Of a stretch of DNA of 64,000 nucleotides, positions 16,649 to 24,535 are shown piece after piece. Position 1 is the stretch's first letter; every line of letters begins with the position of its first letter. Where the stretch lies: contig JAHBXX010000014.1 in the NCBI GenBank assembly GCA_019636245.1, positions 1 through 64,000 of the forward strand, read 5' to 3'. A model generated the notes under the pieces. The model saw only the letters and a list, made by a program, of their open reading frames with translations. It did not search any database and was not told the DNA's origin. Made by a program: the position numbers and the translations under genes. The stretch comes from Planctomycetota bacterium. Its GTDB lineage: Bacteria; Planctomycetota; UBA1135; UBA2386.

Positions 16649-17638
16649 TCATCTGGGGAGGCCTCGACGCGCCATGCGGCACGAACCGGTCGATGCGGCG
16701 CCCGACCGCCTCGCGCAGCGCCGCTTCGCCGCTTCGCCGGCCGGATCGGCGGCCGCGCAGGCCGGGTCGGTGCGTCGGAGGAACTCGCCGTCGTCGACCA
16801 GGCCGGCGCGCTGCAGCACTTCGTAGAAGCCGGTGCCAGGCACCGTGCGGCGCACGAAGCGGTAGACCTTGCGGCCGTCCATGTGGAAGTAGTGGTCGAG
16901 GTCCGGCGCCCCGGCGCCGAGCCGGCCGAGCAGCCGTTCCCGCGTCGGCGGTGCCGGCAGCTGCGCTGCGAACGCCATGTGCGCGAACGGGTCGTTGCGC
17001 GGATCGAGGCCACTGCGCTGGTAGATGGACTCGGCGTCGGGCACGGTGCGCAGGAACGAGCCGAGGATCTGCAGGCTGGGCGAAGCCGTGGGGCCAGCCG
17101 GCGGCCGGTCGGTGACGAAGCACGCCGTGGCGCCGTCGCCGAGCAGCACCGAGCTGCGGTCCGTCCAGTCGAGCATGCGCGTGGCGATGTCGGCGCCGAC
17201 GACGAGCACCTGCCGGCACTGCCCGCTCTGGACCATGGCGGCGCCGAGCACGATGCCGGCGACGAAGCTGGCGCAACCCTGCTGCAGGTCGAGCGCCGCC
17301 GCGCGCGGCATCGCCAGGCCGTGCCGCGCCAGCCCGCCCTGGATCAGGGCTGCGCCAGCCGGGTACACGAACGGCGCCGTGTTGGTGGCGAGCAGGATCA
17401 GGTCGGTGTCCGCGGCGGCCAGACCCGAACGTTCGAGGCTGCGCCGCGCGGCCCGCAGGCCGAGGTCGGTGGCGTGCTCCTCCGGGTCGACCACGTGGCG
17501 GGCGAGGATGCCGGTGTGCTCGGCGATCCACTCGGCGCTGGTGTCCAGCCACGGCATCCCGGCGACGATCTCCTCGTTGCTCAGGCGCCGGCGCGGCAGC
17601 TCGGCAGCGACAGCGGTGAGGAAGGCGGGGCCGGCCAT
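16649..17638 (-). pseudogene. Broken 3-oxoacyl-ACP synthase III (FabH-like)
   Basis: Starts at the ATG at 17636-17638. The thiolase-fold N-terminal half is intact, with the catalytic Cys in ALDLQQGCASF (C122) and LLGDGATACFV. Near residue 303 an 8-bp tandem duplication (CGCTTCGC at 16722-16729 and 16730-16737, + strand) shifts the frame. In the other frame the expected RIDRFVPHGASR, with the catalytic His, follows. Even after correcting the shift, the match ends at about 16660, so the catalytic Asn and the last strands are lost where transposase-flank sequence begins. Intact enzymes condense acyl-CoA with malonyl-ACP; this one is predicted dead. The frameshift could be a sequence error, but the C-terminal loss could not. 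Confidence 0.75.
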
Positions 17639-17696
17639 GGGGTTTGGGTCCGCCCCATCCGCGTCGGGTCGCAGGTGGGCGAGCGCGGATCTTCGT

Positions 17697-17732
17697 ACTT
17701 CGTGGGCCCGGAGTCCATCGCCGGGCCGAAGT
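17697..17732 (-). promoter_or_regulatory. Stable hairpin between peroxidase and ketosynthase genes
   Basis: On the + strand: ACTTC, a 3-base bulge, GGCCCGG (17705-17711), a 9-base loop, then CCGGGCC (17721-17727) and GAAGT (17728-17732). This is a 12-bp stem including A/T pairs. It lies about 60 bp upstream of the ketosynthase start, in the leader or the 3' region of the upstream peroxidase transcript. It may be a terminator, an attenuator or a protein-binding site; no family was recognised. Confidence 0.45.
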
Positions 17733-17764
17733 CCCCAGGCCGTTCTGCATCCTGGGCGGCGGCA

Positions 17765-17795
17765 CCTCCCCCGCGCCGCGAGGCGATGGGGGAGG
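17765..17795 (-). terminator. Hairpin downstream of the di-haem peroxidase gene
   Basis: A perfect 8-bp inverted repeat, CCTCCCCC (17765-17772) and GGGGGAGG (17788-17795), with a 15-base loop. It starts 20 bp past the stop codon of the peroxidase (17815) in the direction of transcription. No T-tract is seen, as is common in GC-rich genomes. Confidence 0.5.
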
Positions 17796-17814
17796 CCCGC
17801 CGGGGCGGCGCCGC

Positions 17815-19539
17815 CTAGAAGGGCACCACGACCGCGGCCTCGGAGAGGCAGGACCCGGTGCCGTCGGCGATCTTCCACTGGGCGAAGAACGGGATGCCGA
17901 GCATGGCCGGGATCAGCGGCACCGGCTGCTGGACCGTGGCGAAGCCCTCGTTGGTCGTCGTGCCCGCGAACAGCGTCGCGAAGATCAGGTCGATGAAGAC
18001 GACCGGGCCAGGCCACGTCGCGGCGCCGAGATGGAGCCATGCCGGCTCCGCCGGCGGCGCGCTGCCGACCCCGAGCTTGAACCAGTCGACCGCGCCCGCG
18101 CCGGGCACCTTCGGCGGCGCGTTGGCGATCATCTGCGGCACGAAGCCGCTCGGGCCACCGGTGCCGGAGCCGTACAGGTTCGAACCGAACGGGTTCGCTT
18201 CGCTGTAGAGCTTCGGCCGGTCGAACGGCGCCGTCTCGGCGGCGACGCGCGGATCGGTCAACGCGTTCTGCAGGAAGTCGATGACGCGGGCCTTCTCGCC
18301 GGCGCTCAGGGGCGGGAAGAAGCCGAACCCGCCGGGCTGCTGGTTGTAGAAGTCGATCAGCTCGCTGAAGTTGGTCACGAACACGTTGCTGATGCCATCG
18401 CTGCCGTGGCCGGTGCTGAAGAACTTCTGGTGCAGGCCGAGGTTGCGCAGCGTCGGCGTCTTCCGCGGCGGCTGTCCGGGCAGGAAGATGTCGTGCGCCC
18501 GGCCATCCGAGAACAGGTTGTCCCACGGGTTCACCGTGCCCTGCACGCCGAGCTGCGGGTTGCCGGTCGCGCTGTGGCAGGAGAAGCAGGCGCCGCGGGT
18601 GCGGATCAGGTTGAAGCCGGCGACCTGCGCGGCCGACATCAGGCCGAGGTCGATCGGCGCCCGGTCGGGGATCAGCGTGCGGTGGTAGTGCGCGATCGCC
18701 ATCGCGAAGCGCTCGCGGGTGACGCCGACGAACCCGCCGAACTGCGGGTGCCAGTGGAACACCTTGTCGAAGATCTTGTCGTAGCGATGGCCCGAACCCG
18801 TGATCCACGCCACGTCCGGCGGGATCGTCGAAGGATCGACCAGGGCCAGCGGGTAGGACGTGTTCAGCTTCTGCTGCAGGAAGCCGCTCGTCCACGACAT
18901 GTTCTCGTGGCCCATTTCGACCTCGTTGACCGGCGGACCGACGGCGAGGTCCTCGAGGGCGGCGTCGACGAGGAAGTTCGGGATCTGGTTGCCGAAGTCG
19001 TCGAGGAAGTCGGGGCCGGCGCGCAGGTCCCAGAACAGCTCGCGGAACAGGTAGGCGCCGATCATCGTCGGCGCGTTGACCGGCGTGACGAGCCGATCCA
19101 CCTGCGTCGTCGGGTTGGCGACGAAGCCGTAGTCGATGGTGCCCACGTCGGCCTGGGCGATGACGCCGAAGGTGCCGAAGTTGGTGTTCGGGTGCACGGC
19201 GCCGTGGCGGATGTCGGTGCCGCCGGCCTTGATGTCGTGGCAGGTGCCGCAGGCCATGCTGTTGTCGGCCGAGACCTGTTCGTCCCAGAACAGCGCCTTG
19301 CCGAGCTGGGCGATCGCGTCGCGCCGGCCGAGGTCGAGCGCGCTGGCGGTGCTTCGGTGGTAGCGGTTGCCCGACGGCGAGGACGGGTGCGGCCAGTGCG
19401 AGGTGTCGGGCAGTTCGCCGGTGAGGCCGGGCGTCGGCGACTGCGCCAACGCGGCGAGGGTCAGCGCGGCGCCCGCGAACAGCGTCGGCAGGAGCCGGGG
19501 GCGGTGGGAGGCACGAGGCCTCGGGTCGAGAGGTTGCAT
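17815..19539 (-). CDS. Secreted di-haem cytochrome c peroxidase-like protein
   Basis: 574 residues from the ATG at 19537-19539, which exposes a Sec signal (PTLFAGAALTLAALAQ). Two haem c sites are visible: ACGTCH (residues 97-101) and ACFSCH (about residue 320). Both lie in the order and spacing of the CcpA/MauG superfamily. Conserved surroundings include LGKALFWDEQVS before the first haem and TPTLRNLGL near the C-terminal half. Members reduce H2O2 or oxidise protein side chains in the periplasm. The C-terminal ~100 residues are an extra beta-rich tail not found in short CCPs. The gene stands alone upstream of the broken ketosynthase, with two hairpins between. Confidence 0.85.
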   Translation of the reverse strand: MQPLDPRPRASHRPRLLPTLFAGAALTLAALAQSPTPGLTGELPDTSHWPHPSSPSGNRYHRSTASALDLGRRDAIAQLGKALFWDEQVSADNSMACGTCHDIKAGGTDIRHGAVHPNTNFGTFGVIAQADVGTIDYGFVANPTTQVDRLVTPVNAPTMIGAYLFRELFWDLRAGPDFLDDFGNQIPNFLVDAALEDLAVGPPVNEVEMGHENMSWTSGFLQQKLNTSYPLALVDPSTIPPDVAWITGSGHRYDKIFDKVFHWHPQFGGFVGVTRERFAMAIAHYHRTLIPDRAPIDLGLMSAAQVAGFNLIRTRGACFSCHSATGNPQLGVQGTVNPWDNLFSDGRAHDIFLPGQPPRKTPTLRNLGLHQKFFSTGHGSDGISNVFVTNFSELIDFYNQQPGGFGFFPPLSAGEKARVIDFLQNALTDPRVAAETAPFDRPKLYSEANPFGSNLYGSGTGGPSGFVPQMIANAPPKVPGAGAVDWFKLGVGSAPPAEPAWLHLGAATWPGPVVFIDLIFATLFAGTTTNEGFATVQQPVPLIPAMLGIPFFAQWKIADGTGSCLSEAAVVVPF

Positions 19540-19850
19540 GGGGGTGCTCGGAATCGCTGCCGCAGAGCAGGACGCGGCGGCCACCTGGCAGCGGCTTCTG
19601 GGTGACCGGGGACGCCGCGGCCGCTGCGGTCCGAGACCGCGGGCGCATGGCAGTCGCGTCCCGCTGGCGTCGATCGCACCGGCACTTCCAGATGGCCGCG
19701 GCCTTAAGCGGGCCGAGCGCAAGACCCGCCAATGACGGCCCCGTTACGAACCTGGGGCGAGTGCGGGCGGCCCGGCCACGATGGCAGGCCATCCGGCCGG
19801 TCCGGGCGGTCGCCGTTGCGCCGGGCCCCGGCACCGGCATAGTCGCGCCG
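19540..19850. other. Divergent intergenic region
   Basis: It lies between the start of the peroxidase gene (-) and the DUF4262 gene (+). It must hold promoters for both, but I see no convincing hexamer pair, riboswitch or RNA gene. A short AT-richer patch (CCGTTACGAACC) lies near 19740. Confidence 0.4.
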
Positions 19851-20330
19851 ATGCGCGCCCGCACCGACGGCCTCAGCCCCGCCGAACAGCAGGTCCTCGA
19901 CGACGTCGAGCAGTCCGGCCTGCACGTCGCGCACCAGCCGGCGCGAGGCGACCTGCCGGCCGGCTCGCATTCGGTCGGGCTCTGGGAGCACTTCGAGCAG
20001 CCCGAGGTGCTGGTGTTCGGGCTGCCGGACGAGGTGGCCGCCGCCCTGCTCGAGGCGCTCGCCGACGAGGTCGATGCCGGCCGCCGCTTCCACGACGGCG
20101 AACGCCACGAAGGCCTGCTGCAGGACTATCCGGTGCGCTTCGTCGCCGTGCCCCGCGAACGCCTGGCCGACGTCCTGCCGACCGCCTGCTGGGCCTACGA
20201 CGGCGACGACTTCCCGGCCGTGCAGCTCGTGTGGCCGGACAAGCAGGGGCGCTGGCCCTGGGATCCGGCGGCGCGGGACGGCTTCGCCGCGCGGCAGCCG
20301 GTGCTCGGCCGCGGCGGCCAGGGCGCATGA
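19851..20330 (+). CDS. DUF4262 domain protein
   Basis: 159 residues from the ATG at 19851. The sequence has the DUF4262 pattern: an early GLHVAHQPA strand, then HSVGLWEHFEQPEVLVFGLP, and a C-terminal VQLVWPDKQGRWPWDP. Members are small cytosolic alpha/beta proteins of unknown activity, often near stress or toxin genes. It overlaps the next gene by 4 bp (ATGA), so the two are translationally coupled. Confidence 0.8.
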   Translation: MRARTDGLSPAEQQVLDDVEQSGLHVAHQPARGDLPAGSHSVGLWEHFEQPEVLVFGLPDEVAAALLEALADEVDAGRRFHDGERHEGLLQDYPVRFVAVPRERLADVLPTACWAYDGDDFPAVQLVWPDKQGRWPWDPAARDGFAARQPVLGRGGQGA

Positions 20331-20515
20331 CGCCCGCGGCGCCTCCGCCGCAGCGCCTCGCCGCCGCCTGGTTCCTGGGCGTGATGGCGCTCGCGCTGGT
20401 GGTCGTCGCGTGGCTGCGCGGCGCCGGCCGCCTGCTGCTGCCCGTCCTGGTCGTCGGGCTCACGGCCTTCGCCGTGGTCAGGCTGGTGCGGGCCGTGCTG
20501 CGGCCGCTGCCCTGA
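20327..20515 (+). CDS. Small two-helix membrane protein
   Basis: 62 residues starting at the ATG that overlaps the DUF4262 stop (ATGA). Two hydrophobic helices are visible, AAAWFLGVMALALVVVAWL and LLLPVLVVGLTAFAVVRLV, separated by a short positively charged loop, with a basic C-terminus. It resembles small DUF3017-type membrane proteins in layout only. Its function is unknown; the overlap suggests it is made with the DUF4262 protein. Confidence 0.65.
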   Translation: MTPAAPPPQRLAAAWFLGVMALALVVVAWLRGAGRLLLPVLVVGLTAFAVVRLVRAVLRPLP

Positions 20516-20530
20516 CCGCGGCCGTTCCCC

Positions 20531-21436
20531 TCACGGGTACCAGGCGGTGACGGCGGCCGTGTGCGAGAAGCCGTCCGCCGCCAGCGGATCGAACACGCCC
20601 CACTGGAACGACAGCGGGAACCCCAGCCAGATCGGGTCGTCGGGCACGAACAGGCTGTGCGTGGCGCCGCCGACGAAGGGGCTCGTGTGCGACTTGGTCA
20701 CGAACGGCAGCAGGATCTCGGGCGTCACGTAGACGTCGACCCAGCCGAGCGGCACGCCGCCCGGGATCGGCAGGCCGAGCACCAGCACCGCGAGCACGTT
20801 GCGCGCCGCGTCGTCGAGCCAGACGTCGATCGGACTGGCGACCGCGGGCCAGCCGGTGACGCCGATCGTGGGCACGCCGTACTGACCGGGCTTGCCGGCG
20901 CCGTAGCTCTGCAGGGTGCCCGAGGTGGACGGGGTGAACAGGCGGAACTTGCCCGGCACCATGCCCATCGCGTGCCAGCTGTTGCCGTCCGAGTAGCGCA
21001 CCTCCACCGGCACGTTCGCGGGCTCGGCGTCGGCGCTGACCGAGTGCTGCGGGAACATGCCCTGCACCCGCCAGACCAGGAAGTAGTCCTGGCCGGCCTG
21101 CACGGCGGCCGGTTGCGCGAACACCGCCCCTTGCCAGCAGCGTGCGTGCACCGTGGTCCACGCCCCGGCCTGTCCGACCAGCGCGTCCGGCAGGCCGGTG
21201 ACGGTGCTGCGCGTGCGGATCTCCAGCGTGTGGTTCGCCGGCGTCTGGTTGCCGGTGAACACCTGCGCGGCGGCCAGTGTCGTCGTCGCCGCCGCGGTGA
21301 AGCGGAAGGCGATCACGCTGCTCGGCCAGCCGACGGCGTAGTTGCCGTAGGAAGGATTGTCGTTGGCGGCTTGGATCAGCTGTTGGGCGGGCAGCACGCC
21401 GGCCGCGCACAGCACGAGCAGCAGGAGAGGGCGCAT
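20531..21436 (-). CDS. Secreted protein of unknown function
   Basis: 301 residues. The N-terminus is a clear Sec signal (RPLLLLVLCAAGVLPAQ). The mature protein is beta-rich with many aromatic and Gly residues, and two halves can be seen. Residues about 20-150 resemble a jelly-roll/carbohydrate-binding-like domain (YAVGWPSSVIAFRFTA, LEIRTRS, DYFLVWRVQG). The C-terminal half has the short VLGLPIPGGVPLGWVDVYV segment that recurs in secreted proteins of this type of organism. No catalytic motif is seen. Confidence 0.7.
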   Translation of the reverse strand: MRPLLLLVLCAAGVLPAQQLIQAANDNPSYGNYAVGWPSSVIAFRFTAAATTTLAAAQVFTGNQTPANHTLEIRTRSTVTGLPDALVGQAGAWTTVHARCWQGAVFAQPAAVQAGQDYFLVWRVQGMFPQHSVSADAEPANVPVEVRYSDGNSWHAMGMVPGKFRLFTPSTSGTLQSYGAGKPGQYGVPTIGVTGWPAVASPIDVWLDDAARNVLAVLVLGLPIPGGVPLGWVDVYVTPEILLPFVTKSHTSPFVGGATHSLFVPDDPIWLGFPLSFQWGVFDPLAADGFSHTAAVTAWYP

Positions 21437-21482
21437 GCCCGCAGTGTCCTCGGCCGCTGCCGGCTGGCAAGGGGAGCGCCCG

Positions 21483-22343
21483 TCAGGCCGGCGGGCGCCG
21501 GCGCGCGGCCAGGCCGCCGGCGGTGACCGAGCCGAGGATCAGCGCCCCGCCGCCGAGCGCCAGCGGCGCCGGCGCCTCGCCGTGCACCGCGAACGCGAGC
21601 AGCGGATTCAGCGCCGGTTCGACCATCAGCAGCAGCGAAGCGCGCACCGCCGGCACCAGGCGCAGGCCGGCGGTCAGCACGACGTAGGCGAGGCCGACCT
21701 GGAACACGCCGAGCGCCACGATCACGACCCAGTCGCCGGCGTCCCCGGCGATCGGCCGCTGGCCGACCAGCGGCATCAGCGCGAACGCGAGCGGCAGCGC
21801 GCACGCGTTGCCCCAGGCCAGCGCGGCGGCGCTGGCGTCGTCGCCGCCGCGCGCCAGCCAGCGCAGGCCGAGCAGCAGCAGCCCGAAGCAGACGCCGGAG
21901 GCGAGCGCGAACAGGTTGCCGAGCGCCGGGTCCGGCGCCGTGCGCTGCGCCTCGGTCGGCGCCAGCAGGCACAGCACCATGCCGGCGGCGACGCCGGCGA
22001 ACGTCAGCAGGTCGCGGCGGGACGGACGTTCCCCGAGCAGCCAGGGCGCGAACAGCAGGAGCCACAGCGGCGCCGTCGACTGCAGGAAGATCGCGTTCGC
22101 GGCCGTGGTCAGCGAGTTGGCGATCACGAACAGGACGGTGGCGCCGAAGTACGGCAGCACCAGCCGCAGCACGCGCCGGTCCGGGCGCCGGCGCGCGGCC
22201 GGCAGCAGCGCGAACAGCACCAGCGCGGCGATGCCGGCCCGCAGGCCGGCCCGCTGCAGCGACGGGAAGTCGCAGCTCTTCAGCAGCGCACCACCGGACG
22301 CGAACATCGCGCCGGCCAGCAGCACCCGCAGGGACGGCGGCAC
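21483..22343 (-). CDS. EamA/DMT-family transporter
   Basis: 286 residues with a GTG start at 22341-22343, chosen because it keeps the whole first helix (VLLAGAMFASGGALLKS); an ATG at 22307 would cut it. Ten hydrophobic helices in two EamA repeats are visible, for example LLFAPWLLGERPSRRDLL at the end of repeat 1 and LLLMVEPALNPLLAF at the start of the last pair. The family exports or takes up small metabolites across the inner membrane; the substrate cannot be told. It is divergent from the enoyl-CoA hydratase gene, with an 81-bp gap. Confidence 0.85.
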   Translation of the reverse strand: MPPSLRVLLAGAMFASGGALLKSCDFPSLQRAGLRAGIAALVLFALLPAARRRPDRRVLRLVLPYFGATVLFVIANSLTTAANAIFLQSTAPLWLLLFAPWLLGERPSRRDLLTFAGVAAGMVLCLLAPTEAQRTAPDPALGNLFALASGVCFGLLLLGLRWLARGGDDASAAALAWGNACALPLAFALMPLVGQRPIAGDAGDWVVIVALGVFQVGLAYVVLTAGLRLVPAVRASLLLMVEPALNPLLAFAVHGEAPAPLALGGGALILGSVTAGGLAARRRPPA

Positions 22344-22424
22344 GGGGCGGCGTTGTCGCCGATCGCCGCCGGCGATTCCACGGCACTGGAATCGGGCGCG
22401 GGCCGCCGTCACCCTGGGCCCTGC

Positions 22425-23210
22425 ATGAGCACCTACCAGACTCTCGAGGTCGCGCGCGACGGCGCCGTCCTGCACGTGCGGCTGAACCGCCCGGCGGTCC
22501 GCAACGCGTTCAACGGCGCCGTGGTCGACGAGCTGCAGGCGGCGTTCGCCGCCGCCGATGCGGACGCGGCGGCCCGCGTGGTCGTGCTGAGCGGCAACGG
22601 CAAGAGCTTCTCGGCCGGCGCCGACCTGGCCTGGATGCAGGAGCAGGCCGAGCTGTCGCCGGAACGCAACCAGCAGGGCGCCGAACGCATGGCGTGCATG
22701 TTCCTGGCCATCGCCCGCTGCCGGAAGCCGGTGATCGGCCGCATCCACGGCCACGCGCTCGGCGGCGGCACCGGACTCACCGCGGCGGTCGACATCGCCA
22801 TCTGCACCGAGACCTGCCAGTTCGGGCTGACCGAGGCGAAGCTCGGCATCGTGCCGGCGGTGATCTCGCCGTTCGTGCTGCAGAAGATCGGCGCCGGCCG
22901 CGCGCGCACGCTGTTCCTGACCGGCGAGCGCTTCGACGGCAAGGAGGCGGAGCGCATCGGCCTCGTGCACCGGGCCGTCGACGAGGCCCACCTCGACGCC
23001 GCCGTGCAGCAGACGATCGGCGAACTGCTGTCGTCCGGCCCGGCGGCGGTCGCGAGCGCCAAGGACCTGATCGGACGCGTCGCCGGCCTGTCGCTCGAGG
23101 ACGCGATCCCGGTGACCTCGCAGTGGATCGCGGCGCTGCGGGCGACGCCGGAGGCGCGCGAAGGCTTCGCCGCGTTCCTCGGCAAGCGCAAGCCCGACTG
23201 GATCGCCTGA
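22425..23210 (+). CDS. Enoyl-CoA hydratase/isomerase family protein (methylglutaconyl-CoA hydratase-like)
   Basis: 261 residues, the normal length for the crotonase family. The oxyanion hole is formed by FSAGADLAWM and HALGGGTGL. The catalytic Glu lies in LTEAKLGIVPAVISPFV. The IVPAVISPFV variant is typical of methylglutaconyl-CoA hydratase (leucine degradation), but other short-chain enoyl-CoA substrates are possible. It is a cytosolic enzyme. No other leucine-pathway genes lie alongside, so the precise substrate is inferred. It ends 8 bp from the convergent S41 peptidase. Confidence 0.85.
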   Translation: MSTYQTLEVARDGAVLHVRLNRPAVRNAFNGAVVDELQAAFAAADADAAARVVVLSGNGKSFSAGADLAWMQEQAELSPERNQQGAERMACMFLAIARCRKPVIGRIHGHALGGGTGLTAAVDIAICTETCQFGLTEAKLGIVPAVISPFVLQKIGAGRARTLFLTGERFDGKEAERIGLVHRAVDEAHLDAAVQQTIGELLSSGPAAVASAKDLIGRVAGLSLEDAIPVTSQWIAALRATPEAREGFAAFLGKRKPDWIA

Positions 23211-23218
23211 GCCGCGGC

Positions 23219-24535
23219 TCAGCGCGGACCGCGCAGGCGGCGCAGCGCCTCGGCGAGCACCGGATCGCCTTCGACCAGCTGTTCGGGGCGCGTGGGCACG
23301 TGCAGGTGCGGGGCGATGCCCTCGCCCTCGAAGCAGGTGCCGTCGGGCCGCAACGCCTGCCAGCTCGGCAACATCAGCGTCAGGCCGGGCAGCAACGCGT
23401 GCGGCTGCGGGTTGCCCGAGCTGCCGTAGGAGGTCGCGCCGACCAGCACGGCGCGCGGCGCCTGCAGCATCATCAGCAGGAACGCCTCGCAGCTGGACAT
23501 GTTCGCCGGCCCGGTCAGCACCGCGACCGGACCCGCGAAGGTGTCCGGCGCGTCGTTGCCGCGCAGGCGCCTGTCCTGGCGCTCGCCGAAGCCGGAATCG
23601 CGCTGCGGATCGCACGACCGGTGGGCGGCGTAGACCACCTCGCCCTCGACGAAGAAGGCGGCCAGCCGGCGGGCCAGCAGTTCGTCGCCGCCCCCGTTGG
23701 GCCGCACGTCGAGCACCAGCGCCTTGCAGTCGCGCAGCGCGCGCAGCGCCTCGAGCACGCGCTCGAACTCGTCGCGGTGCTCGCGCGCGAACGAGGCGAC
23801 CAGCAGGTAGCCGATGCCGTCCTCGGTGCGCGCCGACAGGCCGATGCGGCCGGTGCGGGCGACGTCGGGCAGCAGGCGTCGGAGGCCGCGCGGGTCGAAG
23901 TTGCCGACCGTCTGGCGGCGGTGCGTGGGCAGCACGGCGCCGCTCCATTCGACCGTGACGTGTACGTCCTGCGCCGGCGCCAGCAGCTCGGCCGTGCGCA
24001 GCGCCAGCGCGGCGCCATGCCGGCAGGACTCCAGTTCCTCGCGGTGCCGCCCCTCGACTGCCGCCCAGTCGATGCCGAGCCGGTCGCGGTAGGCGTAGCG
24101 GGTGCGGATCGCCGCGAACAGGCGCTCGACGGCGGCCGCCGCGGCGCCCGGCGGCAGCTCGGGCCCCTTGGTCGCGATCCGCCACGGCACCAGCGGCAGC
24201 CGCTGGCCGCTCTGGCTGCGGAAGCCCGCCGACTCGGCGCAGGCGAGATCCATGGCGTAGACGCGGTCGGGTTCGAGTTCGACGTCGATCACGAACGTGC
24301 GCTCGCTCTCCCAGGTCGGCGAGCCGACCCGCGGGAACGAGGGCCCGCCGCCGCACAGCGCGTGGAAGCCGGGATCCATCGGCTGGTCGAACCGCACCAC
24401 CAGGCTGCGGACCAGTTCGGCGTCGACGTCGGTCGCGAGGTGCGGCGGCGCGAGGCGGACGACGGCCGGCGGTCCCTGGGCGATCGCGGGCGGGGAGAGG
24501 AGGCAGATCGCGCCGAGCAGCCGGGGCATGGTCAT
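23219..24535 (-). CDS. Secreted S41 family peptidase (C-terminal-processing-like)
   Basis: 438 residues starting at 24535 with ATGA overlap of the upstream transglutaminase gene. A Sec signal (LLGAICLLSPPAIAQG) is followed by a ~100-residue Ig-like domain (VVRFDQPMDPGF, VIDVELEPDRVYAM). Then comes the S41 core: KALVLDVRPNGGGDELLA, the nucleophile region GPANMSSCEAFLLMM and VGATSYGSSGNPQP. No PDZ domain is evident between the N-terminal and core domains, unlike CtpA. The catalytic Lys that usually sits in the last motif is not obvious, so activity is uncertain. It is the last gene of the MoxR/DUF58/transglutaminase run. Confidence 0.8.
   Translation of the reverse strand: MTMPRLLGAICLLSPPAIAQGPPAVVRLAPPHLATDVDAELVRSLVVRFDQPMDPGFHALCGGGPSFPRVGSPTWESERTFVIDVELEPDRVYAMDLACAESAGFRSQSGQRLPLVPWRIATKGPELPPGAAAAAVERLFAAIRTRYAYRDRLGIDWAAVEGRHREELESCRHGAALALRTAELLAPAQDVHVTVEWSGAVLPTHRRQTVGNFDPRGLRRLLPDVARTGRIGLSARTEDGIGYLLVASFAREHRDEFERVLEALRALRDCKALVLDVRPNGGGDELLARRLAAFFVEGEVVYAAHRSCDPQRDSGFGERQDRRLRGNDAPDTFAGPVAVLTGPANMSSCEAFLLMMLQAPRAVLVGATSYGSSGNPQPHALLPGLTLMLPSWQALRPDGTCFEGEGIAPHLHVPTRPEQLVEGDPVLAEALRRLRGPR

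Noticed and set aside
15891-16652. A minus-strand frame starting at 16652 through the array's right edge
   Set aside because: It runs on into the antisense strand of FG-GAP copy 3 and shows no domain; the plus strand here carries the better transposase-like match.
19540-19850. Possible cobalamin-type riboswitch upstream of the di-haem peroxidase
   Set aside because: The GC-rich stems do not show the conserved B12-box or the GCCACTG core; no known riboswitch consensus could be matched.
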